DNA of 47,039 nt from Bacteroidota bacterium (GTDB lineage: Bacteria; Bacteroidota; Bacteroidia; B-17B0; Aurantibacillaceae). The notes below the pieces were generated by a model that did no database searches, was not told the origin of the DNA, and worked only from the letters and a program-made list of their open reading frames with translations. Positions 32,227-42,445 of this stretch are shown here, piece by piece. The position numbers and the translations under genes were made by a program. Each line of letters starts with the position of its first letter. Within the stretch, counting starts at the first letter, position 1. The DNA lies in assembly GCA_005787585.1 (NCBI GenBank), contig SYAL01000040.1, positions 1-47,039 of the forward strand, in the 5' to 3' direction.

Positions 32227-34065
32227 TTAATGAGAACCACCATCTAACTCTCCTTCTTTTAGAGGAACAGTTTGAGGTATAAAATCTGATTCATTTCCTG
32301 GTTTACTATAATCATAAGGCCAACGATGAACGACAGGTAGAGCACCAGGCCAGTTACCGTGAATATTAGCCATTGGGGTTGTCCACTCTAGTGTATTAGA
32401 TTTCCAAGGATTTTTAGGGGCTTTTTCGCCACGAAAGATACTATAGAAAAAGTTAAATAAAAATATAGCTTGAGCAATAGCTCCAAAAATGGCAAAATAG
32501 GTTACAATCTCGTTAACATCAACCAAATTATCAAACATTGGAAAAGCGCTATTTGTATAATATCTTCTTGGAACACCAGCAAGTCCTAAAAAGTGCATAG
32601 GGAAAAATACACCATAAGCAGAAACAATCGTTAACCAAAAATGAACATAACCTAGCTTTTTATTCATCATACGTAAAAACATTTTTGGAAACCAATGGTA
32701 TATACCAGCAAACATACCAAAAATTGCACTTAAACCCATTACAATGTGAAAGTGTGCTACCACAAAATAAGTGTCGTGTACATTAATATCTAAAGTAGAA
32801 TCGGCTAAAATAATACCAGTTACACCTCCAGTGATAAAAGAAGAAACCAATCCGATTGAAAATAACATTGCTGGTGTAAATTGAATGTTTCCCTTCCACA
32901 TAGTTGTAATATAATTAAAGGCCTTAACAGCAGAAGGTATTGCAATTAAAAGGGTTGTAAAAACAAATACAGAACCTAAAAAAGGGTTCATGCCCGTCAT
33001 AAACATATGATGGCCCCATACAATAAAAGACAAAAAACCAATGGCTAAAATTGATCCTATCATTGCTCTGTAACCAAAAATAGGTTTACGAGAGCTTGTA
33101 GAGATTACTTCCGAAGTAATACCTAAAGCCGGCAACAAAACAATGTAAACTTCCGGATGGCCCAAAAACCAAAAAAGGTGTTCAAATAAAACTGGGCTTC
33201 CACCAACATTATCTAAAGGTCTTCCACCAATATAAATGTCAGATAAATAAAATGAAGTATTGAAGCTTCTATCAAAAATTAATAACAATACTGCAGAAAA
33301 TAAAACTGGAAAAGATAAAACCCCTAAAATTGCAGTAACAAAAAATGCCCAAATAGTTAGAGGCAATCGAGTCATCGTCATTCCCTTTGCTCTTAAATTA
33401 AGAATGGTTATGATATAGTTTAAACTTCCTAACAATGAAGATACTACAAATATAGCCATAGAAACTAACCACAAGGTCATTCCTAATTTAGAACCAGGAA
33501 TAGCTTCAGGTAGAGCAGATAATGGAGGATAAATTGTCCATCCAGAGGAGGCTGGTCCGTCTTGAATAAACAAAGAAACAAGCATAACAGATGTAGAAAC
33601 AAAGAAAAACCAATAGGACAACATATTTAAAAAGCCAGAAGCCATATCACGGGCCCCAACTTGATAAGGAATTAATAAATTACTAAAAGTTCCACTTAAA
33701 CCACCAGTTAAAACGAAAAAAACCATTATTGTACCGTGGATAGTAACTAATGCCAAATACATATTAGGATCTAAAATTCCATCCTTACCCCACTTATCTC
33801 CTAATAAAGCATTAATAAAGGCAAATTTTTCTCCTGGCCAAGCTAATTGTAATCTAAAAATGACTGACATCGTCATTGCAATTACCGCCATAATTATTGC
33901 AGTAATTAAAAACTGACGAGAAATCATTTTGTGATCTTGACTAAAAATATATTTACTCACAAAGCTTTCTTCATGATCATCATCGTGAGCGTGATCTTGA
34001 ACATGTTCATGATGAACCAAATGTTCTATTTCTACTTTTGTTTTGGTTTTAGTTTTGGTAGCCAT
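32227..34065 (-). CDS. coxA: cytochrome c oxidase subunit I
   Basis: A 612-aa heme-copper oxidase catalytic subunit with 12 expected membrane helices, reducing O2 to water and pumping protons. Key elements are heme-ligand H110 in TIHGTIMVFF, GHPEVY (302-307; CuB ligand H303, D-channel E305 and cross-linked Tyr Y307), the CuB histidine pair in WGHHMF, and DVHDTYFVVAHFHIVMG with the heme a/a3 ligands. The HPEVY pattern places it among A1-type oxidases. A His/Asp-rich cytoplasmic N-terminus (about 18-33) could hold metal ions. It is the last gene of the act-cox operon and ends at a strong terminator; coxC and heme A synthesis genes are not downstream as they often are. Confidence 0.97.
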   Translation of the reverse strand: MATKTKTKTKVEIEHLVHHEHVQDHAHDDDHEESFVSKYIFSQDHKMISRQFLITAIIMAVIAMTMSVIFRLQLAWPGEKFAFINALLGDKWGKDGILDPNMYLALVTIHGTIMVFFVLTGGLSGTFSNLLIPYQVGARDMASGFLNMLSYWFFFVSTSVMLVSLFIQDGPASSGWTIYPPLSALPEAIPGSKLGMTLWLVSMAIFVVSSLLGSLNYIITILNLRAKGMTMTRLPLTIWAFFVTAILGVLSFPVLFSAVLLLIFDRSFNTSFYLSDIYIGGRPLDNVGGSPVLFEHLFWFLGHPEVYIVLLPALGITSEVISTSSRKPIFGYRAMIGSILAIGFLSFIVWGHHMFMTGMNPFLGSVFVFTTLLIAIPSAVKAFNYITTMWKGNIQFTPAMLFSIGLVSSFITGGVTGIILADSTLDINVHDTYFVVAHFHIVMGLSAIFGMFAGIYHWFPKMFLRMMNKKLGYVHFWLTIVSAYGVFFPMHFLGLAGVPRRYYTNSAFPMFDNLVDVNEIVTYFAIFGAIAQAIFLFNFFYSIFRGEKAPKNPWKSNTLEWTTPMANIHGNWPGALPVVHRWPYDYSKPGNESDFIPQTVPLKEGELDGGSH

Positions 34066-34098
34066 ATATATACTATTTATAAATCTTAATTAAAATAA

Positions 34099-35130
34099 CT
34101 ATTTAATTGCAACAACTTTAACTGCTTTTTGTTTTGCAATCCAAGCATTATAATCTTCCTCAGAATCCACCACTAAATTCATTTGCATATTATAATGCGA
34201 GGCACCACAAATTTTATTACACAATAATAGAAAGTCAAAATCAACTGGTTCTTCATTAAATTTAGCACGCTGTTTGTTAATACCATCCATCATTTTAATG
34301 GTATAGGGATCTTTACGCATTTGAGCAGTAGTTTTAGTAGGGATAAATTTAAAGGTTGTAATCATACCAGGCACACAATTCATTTGAGCACGAAAATGGG
34401 GTAAATAAGCACTATGAATAACATCTCGGCTTCTCATGAGTAATTCAATTTGGCGTCCAACTGGAATATGAAATTCATTTTTAACAATCAAATCATCATA
34501 TCCAAAAATGTCAGTAGTGTCCATGCCAACTGAATTAGTTCCTGAAATTTGTCTATAATCAGTTTCACCTAATTTCCCATCTTTTCCGGTATATCGAGCA
34601 GACCAATCAAATTGTTTTGCATATAACTCAATAGTTATTTTATTTTTATCAGTTGCATCATCCATTATCTCGTTCCAATACTTTAAACCAAAAATAATAA
34701 TAATTGCCAGAGCTACTGCAGGAATAATAGTCCAGAGCATTTCTAATTTATTATTATGAGTAAAGTAAAAAGCTTGATTTTTTTGGTTACCCCTATACTT
34801 ATATGCAAACCAAAACAAAAAGAAATTAGTAATTAAAAATATTACAGTAATTAAATACATATTTGCATCCCATAGCTCGTCTATTTTTACACCATGCTCG
34901 GATGCAGCTGGAGGCAAAGAACGGCTTATCCAACGGTCAACTTGCCAAAAGAAAAAAGCAAAAAACAAAAACATAAATAACAACATGGCTTTGCCCATCA
35001 AATTATTATCTGTATCGCTAATTTGCCACTCTTTTGTTTTTTTAAGACTTCGACTTAACTCAATAATTTTTAATAATTGGTGCCCGGCAATTATCAATAA
35101 TACTATGGCTAAAAGAACTAATAAACTCAT
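34099..35130 (-). CDS. coxB: cytochrome c oxidase subunit II
   Basis: A 343-aa membrane-anchored CuA subunit that takes electrons for coxA. Hydrophobic segments lie at about 3-20, 47-62, 92-110 and 132-150; the periplasmic cupredoxin domain follows. CuA ligands are all present: H239 in IHSAYLPHFR, then C304, C308, H312 and M315 in LCNKICGASHYNM. There is no C-terminal cytochrome c domain, so electrons must come from a separate heme domain, presumably of ActA or ActE in a supercomplex. The N-terminal region before the classical two-helix hairpin is longer than in proteobacterial CoxB. It lies between actF and coxA with short gaps. Confidence 0.95.
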   Translation of the reverse strand: MSLLVLLAIVLLIIAGHQLLKIIELSRSLKKTKEWQISDTDNNLMGKAMLLFMFLFFAFFFWQVDRWISRSLPPAASEHGVKIDELWDANMYLITVIFLITNFFLFWFAYKYRGNQKNQAFYFTHNNKLEMLWTIIPAVALAIIIIFGLKYWNEIMDDATDKNKITIELYAKQFDWSARYTGKDGKLGETDYRQISGTNSVGMDTTDIFGYDDLIVKNEFHIPVGRQIELLMRSRDVIHSAYLPHFRAQMNCVPGMITTFKFIPTKTTAQMRKDPYTIKMMDGINKQRAKFNEEPVDFDFLLLCNKICGASHYNMQMNLVVDSEEDYNAWIAKQKAVKVVAIK

Positions 35131-35185
35131 TTTACTATATATTTAAAAAAATTAATTATCGTTGTTTATACTTTTTATTTAATTA

Positions 35186-36418
35186 TTAGGTTGAATGGTG
35201 AATACTTTCTTGTAAGAACGGATGATTTTTTACAAGTAAAGGCGCTTTGGAGAGTGCATTAAGAACTACGTAAATAAATACACCTAAAAAGAAAAAGAAT
35301 GTTCCGAACTCCATCCAACTTAATCCTGTCCAGTGATTTCCAACTGTACCTGGCATCACAATCATTATTAAATCTAAGTAATGACCAATAAAAATTATAG
35401 TGCCTACAAACATTAAAAAGAAAAAATTTCTTTTACAATCACGACTCATTAACATAACCATTGGAAAAGCAAAATTTACAAAAAATACAGTCCACATAAG
35501 GGCCTTATAACTTTCCCAACGGGTTTGAAAATAAACAACTTCTTCAGGAATATCGGCATACCAAATTAACATGAATTGAGAAAAATACAAATAAGTCCAC
35601 AAAAAAGAGATAGCAAACATCCATTTACCCATATCGTGAACAGTACTTTCTGTAACAAACTCCATGTATCCTATTTTTTTTAACCAGACTAATAAAATAG
35701 TTATAGCTACTAAAGCACTGATCCACATTCCTGAAAAAATATACCAACCAAATAAAGTAGAAAACCAGTGAGTATCGATACTCATCAGCCAATCCCAAGA
35801 AGCAGTAGAAGAAGTAACTGCAAATAAAACCATAAACCAAGCACCAAGTTTAATGTTTTTCCAATGGTAACTATTATTAATATCTATATCTAATTTATCA
35901 GCATCTAATGAATTTTTACGTAATTTCATTGTAAACCAATACCAACCAACCATGTATAAAATGGTTCTTATCCACCAAAATATGCCAAAATAACCTATTT
36001 TATCGGCTATAATTTTATCATAATGTTCATTGCCAGGAGTAGAAATTCCATCTGCCATCCAATGGTAAATATGATGTACATGCATTTGACCTAAAATAAA
36101 TAACAACAACATAAAACTTAAACCCCAAGGCAAGTACATTGTAACAGCTTCTATAACTCGTTTAATGGTAGTAGACCAGCCAGCTTCGGCGGCATATTGA
36201 AGGCCTAAAAAAAAGGCCGCTGCCAAAGATAATGCCATAAAGAAAAAACAACCAGCAAACAAATTACTCCAAGCTCTATTTAAATGATAATTATCATCGC
36301 CCTCAACATGATCTGTTAAAAACATGACTATAATAGATATTAAACCAACAGCCATAAAAATAAAAGCTGCTAATTTTGCTTTTGAAGAAAAAATAAAATT
36401 TAATTTTTCGGTATTCAT
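35186..36418 (-). CDS. actF: alternative complex III subunit ActF (NrfD/PsrC-like membrane protein)
   Basis: A 410-aa polytopic membrane protein of about ten helices, the second PsrC/NrfD-like subunit of alternative complex III. The complex oxidises menaquinol and passes electrons to cytochrome oxidase, replacing the bc1 complex. Features seen are an early helix (about 13-33), conserved GMWISALVAITILLVW and FSQFMLIWYADIPEEVVYF (quinol-oxidoreductase type), and acidic/His residues within membrane segments (for example GQMHVHHIYHWM) that are candidate proton-path residues. Assignment is reinforced by its position: last act gene, directly before coxB. Confidence 0.92.
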   Translation of the reverse strand: MNTEKLNFIFSSKAKLAAFIFMAVGLISIIVMFLTDHVEGDDNYHLNRAWSNLFAGCFFFMALSLAAAFFLGLQYAAEAGWSTTIKRVIEAVTMYLPWGLSFMLLLFILGQMHVHHIYHWMADGISTPGNEHYDKIIADKIGYFGIFWWIRTILYMVGWYWFTMKLRKNSLDADKLDIDINNSYHWKNIKLGAWFMVLFAVTSSTASWDWLMSIDTHWFSTLFGWYIFSGMWISALVAITILLVWLKKIGYMEFVTESTVHDMGKWMFAISFLWTYLYFSQFMLIWYADIPEEVVYFQTRWESYKALMWTVFFVNFAFPMVMLMSRDCKRNFFFLMFVGTIIFIGHYLDLIMIVMPGTVGNHWTGLSWMEFGTFFFFLGVFIYVVLNALSKAPLLVKNHPFLQESIHHST

Positions 36419-36437
36419 AATTATATCTTAAATATTA

Positions 36438-37064
36438 TTATCTAGATGTAACGATTTTTGAACTATCAGTAGGAGCAATCTTTGGACCCTGTAATTTTTG
36501 AACATAATAAACTAATTTCCATCGCTCTTCTTGAGTAAGCTGGCTAGCATGCGAACCCATAGTACCTTTTCCGTATGTAATGGAATGAAAAATTTTTCCT
36601 TCAGGTAAATTTTTCAATGGCCCATCATATGCTGGAGGCGGCCCAGGTAATTTTGCTGATACTTTTCCATCTCCTGCACCAGCTTCGCCATGACAGTGAA
36701 TACAAAATTTACTAAATAATATTTCTCCTTCTTTTTCAAAATCTGCACGATTTAATTCAGAATTTAATGGATTATGAAGATCTAATCCGGCTTTTTCATA
36801 TCCTTCGGGAGTATTAGGGTAAGCGTATGGAAGATATCCTCTGGCCACCGAACCCGATACTGGTTTCATTGCATTATTAAGGGTATCACCATCAACGGTA
36901 TGAACGCTGTAGTATTCTAAAGATGGTGATCGATACATGTCAGGCATAAATTCCACACCTGGACTGTTTTCATCTTTTTTTCCACAAGATGAAAATCCTA
37001 CCATTAATAGCGCAACACATGAAATGGCATAGGTTAATTTGATAGTTTTGTAATATTTTTTCAT
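36438..37064 (-). CDS. actE: alternative complex III subunit ActE, monoheme cytochrome c lipoprotein
   Basis: A 208-aa lipoprotein with signal peptide and lipobox (VGFSSC, C27), anchoring it on the periplasmic face. One heme c is bound at CIHCH (121-125), with a likely axial Met in GTMGSHASQ (M169). The N-terminal stretch EFMPDMYRSPSLEYY (about 38-52) is a conserved ActE feature that contacts other subunits. It likely carries electrons from the ActA hemes toward the oxidase. It sits between actD (10 bp) and actF (19 bp) in the operon. Confidence 0.93.
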   Translation of the reverse strand: MKKYYKTIKLTYAISCVALLMVGFSSCGKKDENSPGVEFMPDMYRSPSLEYYSVHTVDGDTLNNAMKPVSGSVARGYLPYAYPNTPEGYEKAGLDLHNPLNSELNRADFEKEGEILFSKFCIHCHGEAGAGDGKVSAKLPGPPPAYDGPLKNLPEGKIFHSITYGKGTMGSHASQLTQEERWKLVYYVQKLQGPKIAPTDSSKIVTSR

Positions 37065-37074
37065 TATTTAAGTA

Positions 37075-37644
37075 CTAATGCGTTTCTTCTAAAGTGTATT
37101 TTGGTTCAACAACATAAGATTTGACTTGATTTACTTCTTCTGCACCATTTTCTTTTAAAATAATTTTTGCTGTTTTTGCTTGAACATCGTTTAAATCTAA
37201 ATAAACTAAAAATTTATCATCGGTAGTTCTTAGATCTGGATTTTTAGCTTTTGCTCCAGGTACAAGCCAACAACGTAAAAAATAAGTTAATGCCATTCCG
37301 TGTGCAGCACAAAACACAGTACTTTCAAAAGTAATTGGAATAAAAGCAGGAATATTGAAATAATATTGCCAATTTGGTTTGCCACCAACATCATTTGGCC
37401 AATCTGAAATCATCATGTACCACATCATTAAAGTAGCTAAACCTAATCCGGTTAAACCATATATAAATGCGCAAATTGCAATACGAGTTCTTGGTATGCC
37501 AATCAATGAATCTAAACCGTGAACTGGCATTGGAGAAAATACATCTTTGATTCGAATGCCTGAGGCTCTCAATTTTTTTATCGCCTCCATCATTGGCACT
37601 TCATCGCCAAAAATTCCGTGAATAATATGTTTATTAGTTGTCAT
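37075..37644 (-). CDS. actD: alternative complex III subunit ActD (DUF3341)
   Basis: A 189-aa protein of the DUF3341 family. A cytoplasmic N-terminus (IHGIFGDEVPMMEAIKKLRA, about 7-26) of ferredoxin-like type precedes DVFSPMPVHGLDSLIGIPRT and two membrane helices (about 57-79 and 92-123). It carries no cofactor motif. In the known complex it is a structural subunit beside ActC and ActF. The order actC-actD-actE is the canonical one. Confidence 0.92.
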   Translation of the reverse strand: MTTNKHIIHGIFGDEVPMMEAIKKLRASGIRIKDVFSPMPVHGLDSLIGIPRTRIAICAFIYGLTGLGLATLMMWYMMISDWPNDVGGKPNWQYYFNIPAFIPITFESTVFCAAHGMALTYFLRCWLVPGAKAKNPDLRTTDDKFLVYLDLNDVQAKTAKIILKENGAEEVNQVKSYVVEPKYTLEETH

Positions 37645-37666
37645 ATTTAAATAAGTTCAATTAAAA

Positions 37667-39058
37667 TTAATGATGTGCATGGTGGATTTGAGTTGATTTT
37701 TTCTGACTTTCGCCCGAAGACTTTAAAATAGTTTTTAATTCTGCCTGAGCTATAACAGGAAAGAAACGAGAAAATAATAAAAAGAAAGTTCCAAACATGC
37801 CTATTGTTCCAACAAAAATACCAATATCTATAAATGTGGGTGAGTAAGTATTCCAGGATGATGGAACGTAAGTACGACATAATGTTGTTACAATAATTAC
37901 AAAACGCTCAAACCACATTCCAATATTTACAACAATTGATAAAATAAAAGTAGCTATTATAGAAGTTCTAATTTTTTTAAACCAAAATAGTTGGGGCGAC
38001 ACAACATTACAGCCCATCATTATCCAATAAGACCATGCTAAAGGTCCAGTTGCACGATTTAAAAAAGCATATTGTTCCCATTCAACACCTGAATACCATG
38101 CCACAAATAATTCTGTTAAATACGCAACTCCTACGATAGATCCTGTAACTATAATTACAATATTCATATATTCTATATGCATAATAGTGATGTATGATTC
38201 TAATCTATAAATTTTTCTGACCACTAGCATTAAGGTTAAAACCATAGCAAATCCAGAGAAAACTGCGCCTGCAACAAAATAAGGAGGAAAAATTGTGGTG
38301 TGCCATCCTGGAACAACAGAGGTGGCAAAGTCAAATGATACAATGGAGTGAACTGAAAACACTAAAGGTGTCGATAATCCGGCTAAAACTAAAGAAACTT
38401 CTTCAAATCGACTCCAATGACGAGCACTTCCACCCCAACCAAAAGATAGTAAGCTGTACATTTTCTTTTGCCAAGGTTTAATAACTCGATCTCTAATCAT
38501 TCCAAAATCAGGAATTAACCCTATATACCAAAATACAAGAGATACAGTGAAATAAGTGCTTACTGCGAAAACATCCCATAATAAAGGCGAGTTAAAATTT
38601 GGCCACAATGAACCATATTGATTTGGTAAAGGAAATAACATGTAATCTAACCAAGGACGACCAGTATGCAACAATACAAAAATGGCAGCACACATTACAG
38701 CAAAAATAGTCATGGCTTCAGCTGAACGATTAATTCCCATACGCCATTTTTGACGAAACAATAATAAAACGGCTGAAATTAGAGTTCCTGCGTGTCCAAT
38801 TCCAATCCACCAAACGAAATTAGTTATATCCCAAGCCCAATCAACACCATTATTACTACCCCAAGCTCCAACTCCAACTCCAATTGTATATGATAAGCAT
38901 AAAATTCCCCATAAAAAACATAAAGCACAAATACTTGTTAAAATATACCATCCTTTTGCTGCCTTACCCTCTATTGGTGATATAATATCATCAGTAATTT
39001 GGCGATAGTTTTTATTGCCAAGTATTAGTGGTATTCTAATTTCTGATTCTGCGTGCAT
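37667..39058 (-). CDS. actC: alternative complex III subunit ActC (NrfD-like quinol-oxidising membrane subunit)
   Basis: A 463-aa NrfD/PsrC-family membrane protein with about ten helices. It houses the menaquinol site next to the ActB iron-sulfur chain. Conserved pieces are WGINxAVDWAW-like GSNNGVDWAWDITNFVWWIG (about 69-88), HAGTLISAVLLLFRQKW (about 93-109, with a membrane His often linked to quinone binding), HSIVSFDFATSVVPGWHTTI and the C-terminal RFVIIVTTL. The C-terminus is His-rich (HHAHH). It follows actB after 32 bp. Confidence 0.94.
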   Translation of the reverse strand: MHAESEIRIPLILGNKNYRQITDDIISPIEGKAAKGWYILTSICALCFLWGILCLSYTIGVGVGAWGSNNGVDWAWDITNFVWWIGIGHAGTLISAVLLLFRQKWRMGINRSAEAMTIFAVMCAAIFVLLHTGRPWLDYMLFPLPNQYGSLWPNFNSPLLWDVFAVSTYFTVSLVFWYIGLIPDFGMIRDRVIKPWQKKMYSLLSFGWGGSARHWSRFEEVSLVLAGLSTPLVFSVHSIVSFDFATSVVPGWHTTIFPPYFVAGAVFSGFAMVLTLMLVVRKIYRLESYITIMHIEYMNIVIIVTGSIVGVAYLTELFVAWYSGVEWEQYAFLNRATGPLAWSYWIMMGCNVVSPQLFWFKKIRTSIIATFILSIVVNIGMWFERFVIIVTTLCRTYVPSSWNTYSPTFIDIGIFVGTIGMFGTFFLLFSRFFPVIAQAELKTILKSSGESQKKSTQIHHAHH

Positions 39059-39090
39059 ATTGATTTATTAATTTTTTTTTGTAAATATTA

Positions 39091-42000
39091 TTATGAATGT
39101 TTTTCTCCGTGAGCAGAATCTTTTTTAAATGATTGGTCATGAAAAATAACTTGTTCATCCTGATTTCTTACTTTTACTTTATATGAAGTAGTTGGCTTTA
39201 TTCCTACATCTTCTAACAAAAAATATGTCCTTTCATCTTTTCTTTCTTTTGAAACAATTGATTCAGCATCATTTAAGTCACCAAAAATAATAGCATCAGT
39301 TGAACAGGCTGATTGACATGCCGTTTTAACAGCTCCATCTTTTAAAGGCATTCCCAATTTTTTAGCTTCTAATTTACCCGCTTGTAATTTTTGCTGACAC
39401 ATAGAACATTTTTCCATCACCCCTCGACTGCGAATTACCACATCAGGATTTAATACCATGCGACCTAACTCCATCTGAGCAGGGTTTATATCAGCAAACA
39501 TATCATTACCATTATAATTAAACCAGTTAAAACGACGAACTTTGAATGGACAATTATTAGCACAATATCGAGTTCCCACACAACGATTATAAGTCATCAT
39601 ATTTAAACCTTCGCTGCTATGACTTGTAGCTAAAACTGGGCAAACTGTTTCACAAGGTGCATGATTACAGTGTTGACACATCATTGGCTGGAAAGTTACT
39701 TTCGGATTTGCCGAAGGGTTTTCCATGTCAATGTACATTTTTTTAGTCTCTAGTAAGCCATCGGCTTGAGCATTATGTTTAGTTACATCCGAACTATAAT
39801 AACGATCAATACGCAACCAATGCATATCGCGAGTTTTAGCTACTTCAGCCTTACCTACAACCGCTACATTGTTTTCAGAGGTACAAGCTACAACACAAGC
39901 GCCACAGCCAAAACATAAATTCATATCTATACTCATTCCCCATTTATGACCAGGGCGAGGGTGTTCGGCCCACAAATCAACATCATTTACATTTTTCTTT
40001 CCACCTGAAACAGTTAATTCTAGAGCAGGATTCCAATATTCTTTATCATTCTCTTTAAATTCTTTTAAAGATACTTCGCGTAACAAAAATTCTTCTCTAC
40101 CCATTATAGTATGTTGAATTTGAGTAGCGGCAAACTGATGTGTTTCTTTAGTTGGATTTATTGAAACATTAGTCGCAATCGGTTGGATAGTTCCATTAAT
40201 CATTCCTAAAAATGGAAATGCATTTACACCTACTCCGTTGGCTACTTTTAATGTTTCGGCTGATCTGCCATAACCTACTGCTAATCCAATTGTACCTGGA
40301 GCTTGTCCAGGCTGAGGATAAACAGGAGCTTTTATGGTAATACCATTAACTGTTAATTCTACAATAGTACCATTAATGTCCTGACGTAACATTTCGTTTA
40401 TACCCATTTTTTTAACATCAATTGGGCTCATGGTAATGTAATTATCCCATGTTACTTTTGAAATAGGATCTGGCAACTCTATTAACCACGGGTTGTTACT
40501 ATAATTACCATTTCCTATGCCTACTTTTTCATAAACAAATAATTCTAGTTTAGTTCCATTTATAGAAGTCGCTTTTTTAGCTGCTAAATTATAATCAGAA
40601 GTAGGTAATAAATCTGCCGTCGATTTTAAATTGTTTACAAAGTTTTTAAGATCAACTTTTGGTTTTGAAGAAGCTGAATCGGTTTTAAAAACTGAAGCAA
40701 CTCCTTTCATAACAGGCGTACCAGTTGAATCAACAATGATAGGAACAAATGTAGACTCTTTATAAATTGATACTTTTATTGCCCCATCATGCAAAGCGTT
40801 AGCCCAAAATGAAGGGAAATCAGTAAATCTTCCTTGAAGTGGAAAAATTTGATTATTCCAATAACCTTGTAAATATTTTAAATAATCAGTTTTAATATCC
40901 GACCACTTTAATAAAGAATCTTGAAATTGGCGGGTACCTTCGTGACGAGGTTGAGTAAATATTTGATTAATTGTTGGCTGTTGTAATGAATAAGTGTTTT
41001 TTTCAGGATTAGCATCACCCCAAGATTCTAAATAATGATTATCAGGGCAAACTATATCTGCCAATTGAGCGGTTTCGTCTAAAACTTGAGCAAATGAAAT
41101 TTTTGTTTTTACCTTTTTATATGCTTCGGTAAATTTTAAACTTGCTGGCGATGTATAAACTGGATTACAATTATAAGTAATTAATGTATCTACCTTGCCA
41201 GAAGCCATTTCAGTAACAAGATTTTCAAATTCAGAATCATTTCCTTGTTTTAAATTTAAATAATTTTCAACATCAACGCTTTTACCATAATTTTCTAACA
41301 TTAGATTAATACCATTAACTAAAGTTTGAACACCCTCATCATTTAATCCAGAAACAACCAATGACTTTCCTTTATGCTTAACTAATTTTTGTGCGATTTT
41401 TTTAATAGCTTGAGTTGCCTCTTTATTCTCTATTTTTGTGTTTGCTTGAACTGTGGCATTTGATGTAGCGGTGGCGACTTCGTTAAACAAAGCCGCTGTT
41501 ACTTTACCTAATTCGCTGGGAGATACCATATAACGATAATCAGCATTTGCGCCAGTTAAAGAAAGCGTTGTTTCAAAATGAAAGTGCTGACTCATGTCAG
41601 GATTTTCTTTTGAAACTTTACGATTTTTAGCATATTGTTTTGAAAATTCTTCGCCTGATAACCAGTTACCCAAAAAATCACAAGCTATTCCTACCACAAT
41701 TTTTGCCATACTAAAATCGTAAGAAGAAACTACCGATTTAGCAAATATATTTTTATTTGCTAAAGTTAAAGCATTGTAAGATAGAGAATCGTAAGTAATA
41801 TGTTTAGTATTTGGATATTTAACTTTAAACTCTTCAATTACTGCAAGAGAGGATGGACTAATAATGGTAGAAGTTAAAATTCGAATAGGTCCTTTTGAAA
41901 GAGAAGCTTTTGTGGTTTCATCTGTGGTTTTCCAAGTTGCTTCTTTTCCCTTTAGAAGCGGGCCACGTAAACGAGCACCATCATATAAACCCAATACAGA

Positions 42001-42408
42001 AGCTTGAACACGAGCATTTGTGCCACTATGTGCAATGCCTTTTAAATCGTTTCCTTCTATTTTAATTGGTCGTCCTTCGCGGGTTTTAACTAATACATTC
42101 GCGTAATCATGACCATCGTAAAAAGTAGTGGCATAAAAATTTGCAACGCCAGGAGTAATTTCTTCAGGTTTTAAAATATAAGGTATAGATCTATTTACAG
42201 GGGTTTCACAAGCTGCTAGAGCAACGGCTGCTGTTGTAAACCCCATTAATTTGAGAAAATCTCGTCTGGACGTTCCTGAATTTTCAGCTTCACTGCTACT
42301 TAAAAACTCATCCATTGGAGGTGCTTCAGCAAACTCGTTTTTTTGCTGCTCTTGGAATTCTGGGCTATTATTTAGCTCGGGTAAACCTTTCCAGTATTTT
42401 TTTGACAT
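39091..42408 (-). CDS. actB: alternative complex III subunit ActB (molybdopterin-like plus Fe-S domain)
   Basis: A 1105-aa periplasmic subunit. The N-terminus has a twin-arginine motif (SRRDFLKLMG, Arg 48-49) followed by a lipobox-like LAAC (C67), so it is probably exported folded by Tat and lipid-anchored. The large middle part (about 80-780) is the molybdopterin-oxidoreductase-like domain; in this family it carries no cofactor. The C-terminal ferredoxin-like part has four cysteine clusters: CFGCGACVVAC, CQHCNHAPCETVC, CVGTRYCANNC and CSMCQ...CQSAC, matching three [4Fe-4S] and one [3Fe-4S] in characterised complexes. It carries electrons from the quinol site to the hemes. Length is typical. 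Confidence 0.95.
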   Translation of the reverse strand: MSKKYWKGLPELNNSPEFQEQQKNEFAEAPPMDEFLSSSEAENSGTSRRDFLKLMGFTTAAVALAACETPVNRSIPYILKPEEITPGVANFYATTFYDGHDYANVLVKTREGRPIKIEGNDLKGIAHSGTNARVQASVLGLYDGARLRGPLLKGKEATWKTTDETTKASLSKGPIRILTSTIISPSSLAVIEEFKVKYPNTKHITYDSLSYNALTLANKNIFAKSVVSSYDFSMAKIVVGIACDFLGNWLSGEEFSKQYAKNRKVSKENPDMSQHFHFETTLSLTGANADYRYMVSPSELGKVTAALFNEVATATSNATVQANTKIENKEATQAIKKIAQKLVKHKGKSLVVSGLNDEGVQTLVNGINLMLENYGKSVDVENYLNLKQGNDSEFENLVTEMASGKVDTLITYNCNPVYTSPASLKFTEAYKKVKTKISFAQVLDETAQLADIVCPDNHYLESWGDANPEKNTYSLQQPTINQIFTQPRHEGTRQFQDSLLKWSDIKTDYLKYLQGYWNNQIFPLQGRFTDFPSFWANALHDGAIKVSIYKESTFVPIIVDSTGTPVMKGVASVFKTDSASSKPKVDLKNFVNNLKSTADLLPTSDYNLAAKKATSINGTKLELFVYEKVGIGNGNYSNNPWLIELPDPISKVTWDNYITMSPIDVKKMGINEMLRQDINGTIVELTVNGITIKAPVYPQPGQAPGTIGLAVGYGRSAETLKVANGVGVNAFPFLGMINGTIQPIATNVSINPTKETHQFAATQIQHTIMGREEFLLREVSLKEFKENDKEYWNPALELTVSGGKKNVNDVDLWAEHPRPGHKWGMSIDMNLCFGCGACVVACTSENNVAVVGKAEVAKTRDMHWLRIDRYYSSDVTKHNAQADGLLETKKMYIDMENPSANPKVTFQPMMCQHCNHAPCETVCPVLATSHSSEGLNMMTYNRCVGTRYCANNCPFKVRRFNWFNYNGNDMFADINPAQMELGRMVLNPDVVIRSRGVMEKCSMCQQKLQAGKLEAKKLGMPLKDGAVKTACQSACSTDAIIFGDLNDAESIVSKERKDERTYFLLEDVGIKPTTSYKVKVRNQDEQVIFHDQSFKKDSAHGEKHS

Positions 42409-42445
42409 AGATTTTACTTATATAAATTCTTAATGTTATTATCAG

